Assembly (NCBI GenBank): GCA_965225955.1 | Contig: CBDDBX010000044.1 | Coordinates: 62,001-126,000, forward strand | Direction of reading: 5' to 3' | Source: CBDDBX01 sp965225955 | GTDB lineage: Bacteria; Acidobacteriota; Aminicenantia; UBA2199 | DNA length: 64,000 bases | In this document: positions 61,617 through 64,000 of the stretch, one piece after another | Position numbering within the stretch: position 1 is the first letter of the stretch | Layout: each line of letters opens with the position of its first letter | The notes under the pieces: model-generated | What the model was told of the DNA's origin: nothing | Databases searched by the model: none | Seen by the model: the letters and a program-made list of their open reading frames with translations, nothing else | Position numbers and translations under genes: made by a program

Positions 61617-62615
61617 ATGAAGAAAGTTTTCGCATTGATAGCTTTTACAGCAACAGTAATCTTATCTCCTGTACTTAACGCACAGGTAATTAAAATAGGA
61701 AGTATTGCTCCTGCAAGATCTCCATGGGATAAAGCATTGAGAGAACTCAGCAAAGAGTGGGCTTCAATAACAAACGGTAAAGTAAGAATTAAAGTATACT
61801 CCGGTGGTATCGCTGGTAACGAAAGCGATATGATAAGAAAAATGAGAGTTGGTATTCTTGGTGGTGCTGGTTTTACCAACCGTGGTCTCACCAAACTTCA
61901 TCCGGAGGTATATGTACTTAACATCCCATTCCTCTTTCAGTCTGAAGAAGAGTTACAGTATGTTGCTGATAAACTTAAACCCGGGTTTGAAAAAGAGATA
62001 GAAAAAAAAGGATATAAAGTCATTATATGGACATCTGCAGGCTGGATACACTTCTTCTCCAAAAATGCTGTTTTCAGTCCTGAAGATCTTAAGAAGCACA
62101 GAATATCTTTCTCAACTGATGAGCCTAAAATGGAACAGGCATGGAAAAGTGCCGGTTTCAGAATTATACCAAACGATCTGAAAGATCTTATGATGGCCCT
62201 TCAGTCAGGAATGGTTAATGCTTTTTACCTGCCACCTCTTCTTGCGGGTTCAGGTCAGTATTTTGCAATGGCTCCCAATATGTGTTCCCAGAAAGTCGCT
62301 CCACTATTTGGTGGTATTGTTATTACCAGAAAGATGTGGAACAGAGTTCCTGCAGAATATCACGAAAAGCTTCTGCAAAGTGCACAAAAACTTTCTGAAA
62401 GACTCCAGAAAGAAACCATTACTCTTGAAAAAAACATCATGAGTAAAATGACGGAGAAGGGGCTTAAAATCAATAAAGCTTCTGACGCTGATGCCAGAGA
62501 GTGGCAGAAAACTGCAGCTAAAGGGTTATCTCACCTGATAGGTCAGGCCTTTTCCAGAGAGATCTACGAAACATTAATAAAAAACCTCGAAGAGTTCAGA
62601 AAAAAGAATGGATAA
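61617..62615 (+). CDS. TRAP transporter substrate-binding protein (DctP/TatP-like)
   Basis: 332 aa periplasmic binding protein: signal peptide (MKKVFALIAFTATVILSPVLNA) then IKIGSIAPARSPWDKAL, KVYSGGIAGNESDMIRKMRVG and FLFQSEEELQYVADKLKPGF, all DctP-family blocks. The usual dicarboxylate-binding Arg region (TDEPKMEQAWKSAGFR) is altered, and in TatP relatives the cavity is hydrophobic; the ligand is therefore uncertain. GAGG precedes the ATG. The stop overlaps the next gene by 8 nt. Confidence 0.93.
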   Translation: MKKVFALIAFTATVILSPVLNAQVIKIGSIAPARSPWDKALRELSKEWASITNGKVRIKVYSGGIAGNESDMIRKMRVGILGGAGFTNRGLTKLHPEVYVLNIPFLFQSEEELQYVADKLKPGFEKEIEKKGYKVIIWTSAGWIHFFSKNAVFSPEDLKKHRISFSTDEPKMEQAWKSAGFRIIPNDLKDLMMALQSGMVNAFYLPPLLAGSGQYFAMAPNMCSQKVAPLFGGIVITRKMWNRVPAEYHEKLLQSAQKLSERLQKETITLEKNIMSKMTEKGLKINKASDADAREWQKTAAKGLSHLIGQAFSREIYETLIKNLEEFRKKNG

Positions 62616-64000
62616 GTTCTACCTTCTGTTTCATAAAGTAGAAAAAGCAGTTGTGATTACAGCTCTGCTTTTTCTTGCACTTATTCCATTTACAGAAGTA
62701 CTGATCAGAAAGTTCTTTGATACAGGGTTTCCTGCATCAGGAAGTTATATACCTCATCTGGTACTGATTACAGCCTATATGGGGGGAACTATTACATCCC
62801 GCAAGGGAGAACATCTTGCAATTAATCTGGATTTCCTGAAACACCTTATTCCTTCAGATATAACCAGATACATAAAATCTTTTGCAGGTTCTCTTGTTTC
62901 AACTGTTCTGTTCTGGAGTTCCCTTGGTTTTGTTTTCACAGGCTTTGATCTGTCTCAGAAGGTTGGCCTGTTCCCTCTTCTTGTTTTCTCAATATTCATT
63001 CCTTTGGGATATTTTGTAATGATGCTGAGAAGTAGTGCTACAGAAGAGCTTACCAACAAACAAAAGATCGTTACAACGCTAACAGGAAATTTTACAGGGA
63101 CATTAATTGCTATGTCCTCAATAAATAATTTTCTTTATATCTTTACAGATTCTCCCCCACAATTAATGGAGACTCTTGTTAACTTCTCTGAACAGTTAAA
63201 TGGACTCATCTCCCTGCCTCTGATAATTTTTCTCATAATAGCAGCTCTTCTTGGTACTCCCATATTTGTTGTTATCGGTGGTATAGGTCTGGCTCTTTTT
63301 GCAGGTAACGCTTCACCTCTTGAAATAATACCAAATGAAGCTTATGCTATGCTGACTTCCCATTCAGTTCCTGCTATTCCCCTCTTTACACTTGCAGGTT
63401 TCATTCTGTCAGAGAGTAAAGCCGGCGAAAGACTGGTGAAATTTTTTACTGCCTTCTTCGGATGGATACCCAACGGTCTGGCAATTATGACAATTACTGT
63501 ATGCGCCTTTTTCACAACCTTTACTGGTGCATCAGGAGTAACTATTCTTGCTCTGGGCGCCCTACTCTCATATATTCTGAAAGAGAGAGGCTACAGCGAA
63601 AAGTTCTCTACAGGACTGATTACTTCTTCAGGAAGTATAGGACTGCTTTTCCCTCCCAGCCTTCCAATAATTATCTACGGAGTAACTGCGGGAATCAGTA
63701 TAAAAAAGATGTTTCTGGGAGGAATTATCCCGGGACTTGTTATGATTGCAGCTATTGCTGTTGGAGGTCTTTTTCTTCTTAAGAGAAGGGAAAGAAGAAG
63801 TAGTTTTTCAATTAGTGACGCAGCTGTATCTCTTAAAGAGTCCATTTGGGAAGTTCTTCTGCCTGTAATAATCCTGGTCTGCTTTTTTGGTGGCCTTACT
63901 ACCCTCGTGGAAAGTAGTGCTCTGGCTGTAGTATACATATTCATTGTAGAAGTTTTTATAAACAGGGATATAAAAATCAGGCAACTTCCCTCCATAGTAA
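62608..64000 (+). CDS. TRAP transporter fused small/large membrane subunits (DctQM; cut by window edge)
   Basis: Starts at ATG 62608, overlapping the binding-protein stop by 8 nt, and is open to the right edge (464 complete codons). MDKFYLLFHKVEKAVVITALL opens a DctQ-like part with four membrane segments (about 12-30, 45-65, 90-110, 120-140). After a further hydrophobic linker the DctM part begins near residue 200 with LGTPIFVVIGGIGLALFAG, and shows HSVPAIPLFTLAGFILSESKAGERL, FFTTFTGASGVTILALGALL and GSIGLLFPPSLPIIIYGVTAG, the typical TRAP large-subunit blocks. The fused QM form fits Tp0958. The C-terminal part of DctM is outside the window. Confidence 0.9.
   Translation, partial: MDKFYLLFHKVEKAVVITALLFLALIPFTEVLIRKFFDTGFPASGSYIPHLVLITAYMGGTITSRKGEHLAINLDFLKHLIPSDITRYIKSFAGSLVSTVLFWSSLGFVFTGFDLSQKVGLFPLLVFSIFIPLGYFVMMLRSSATEELTNKQKIVTTLTGNFTGTLIAMSSINNFLYIFTDSPPQLMETLVNFSEQLNGLISLPLIIFLIIAALLGTPIFVVIGGIGLALFAGNASPLEIIPNEAYAMLTSHSVPAIPLFTLAGFILSESKAGERLVKFFTAFFGWIPNGLAIMTITVCAFFTTFTGASGVTILALGALLSYILKERGYSEKFSTGLITSSGSIGLLFPPSLPIIIYGVTAGISIKKMFLGGIIPGLVMIAAIAVGGLFLLKRRERRSSFSISDAAVSLKESIWEVLLPVIILVCFFGGLTTLVESSALAVVYIFIVEVFINRDIKIRQLPSIV

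Overview
This is a 64-kb stretch of a low-GC, gene-dense chromosome from a diderm bacterium. Evidence for an outer membrane: an LptC/LptA-type LPS-transport protein, a patatin with a POTRA/beta-barrel tail, an exported S46 peptidase, and a MurE with the DNPR motif of meso-diaminopimelate enzymes. At the right edge the order TatT lipoprotein - TatP - fused TatQM matches the TPR-associated TRAP transporter described in Treponema pallidum. A spirochaete or similar deep-branching diderm is therefore plausible, but the sequence alone does not fix the phylum. No rRNA, tRNA or CRISPR array was seen.

Layout. 1-1609: left edge of a Sir2-HerA type antiphage module (herA cut by the window edge). 1910-7219: a tightly coupled minus-strand operon of two M16 peptidase-like proteins, a MEMO-family protein and a membrane M48 peptidase with TPRs. 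7422-8042: an unknown exported protein. 8061-22701: a complete-looking run of the division/cell-wall (dcw) cluster on the minus strand, mraZ-rsmH-ftsL-ftsI-murE-murF-murD-ftsW-murC-ftsQ-ftsA-ftsZ, ending in a coupled hutI; mraY, murG, murB and ddl are absent from it. 22842-27167: class II ribonucleotide reductase with an NrdR-box promoter, then a glycosyltransferase/flippase-like pair. 27168-27638: a gene-free stretch holding a probable small RNA on the minus strand. 27639-33590: an exported asparaginase-type hydrolase, then an MBOAT/SGNH-like acyltransferase pair and an LptC-LptA-like protein.

33716-43827 is the most unusual region. Two near-identical 158-bp direct repeats, each with three hairpins built on TCTACAC-N3-GTGTAGA, bracket two divergently transcribed, visibly AT-rich giant genes. 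One is a 1217-aa SIR2-domain protein. The other is an 1845-aa P-loop NTPase with several membrane segments between Walker A and Walker B and TPR-like helices beyond. This looks like a mobile or rearranged defence island and is my main candidate for an undescribed system. A small zinc-ribbon protein follows it.

44325-58231: a patatin/Omp85-like protein, an LPS-core-type glycosyltransferase, a small unknown, a multidomain CoA-disulfide-reductase-like sulfur protein under an ArsR/SqrR-like repressor with its own operator, a cation-efflux transporter, a hybrid histidine kinase and a Vps62-like exported protein. 58291-64000: an S46 dipeptidyl peptidase and the TatT-TatP-TatQM transporter (TatQM cut by the window edge).

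A recurring regulatory feature is promoters whose -10 box ends 6-7 nt before an ATG that has no Shine-Dalgarno sequence. This suggests leaderless mRNAs for at least five or six genes.
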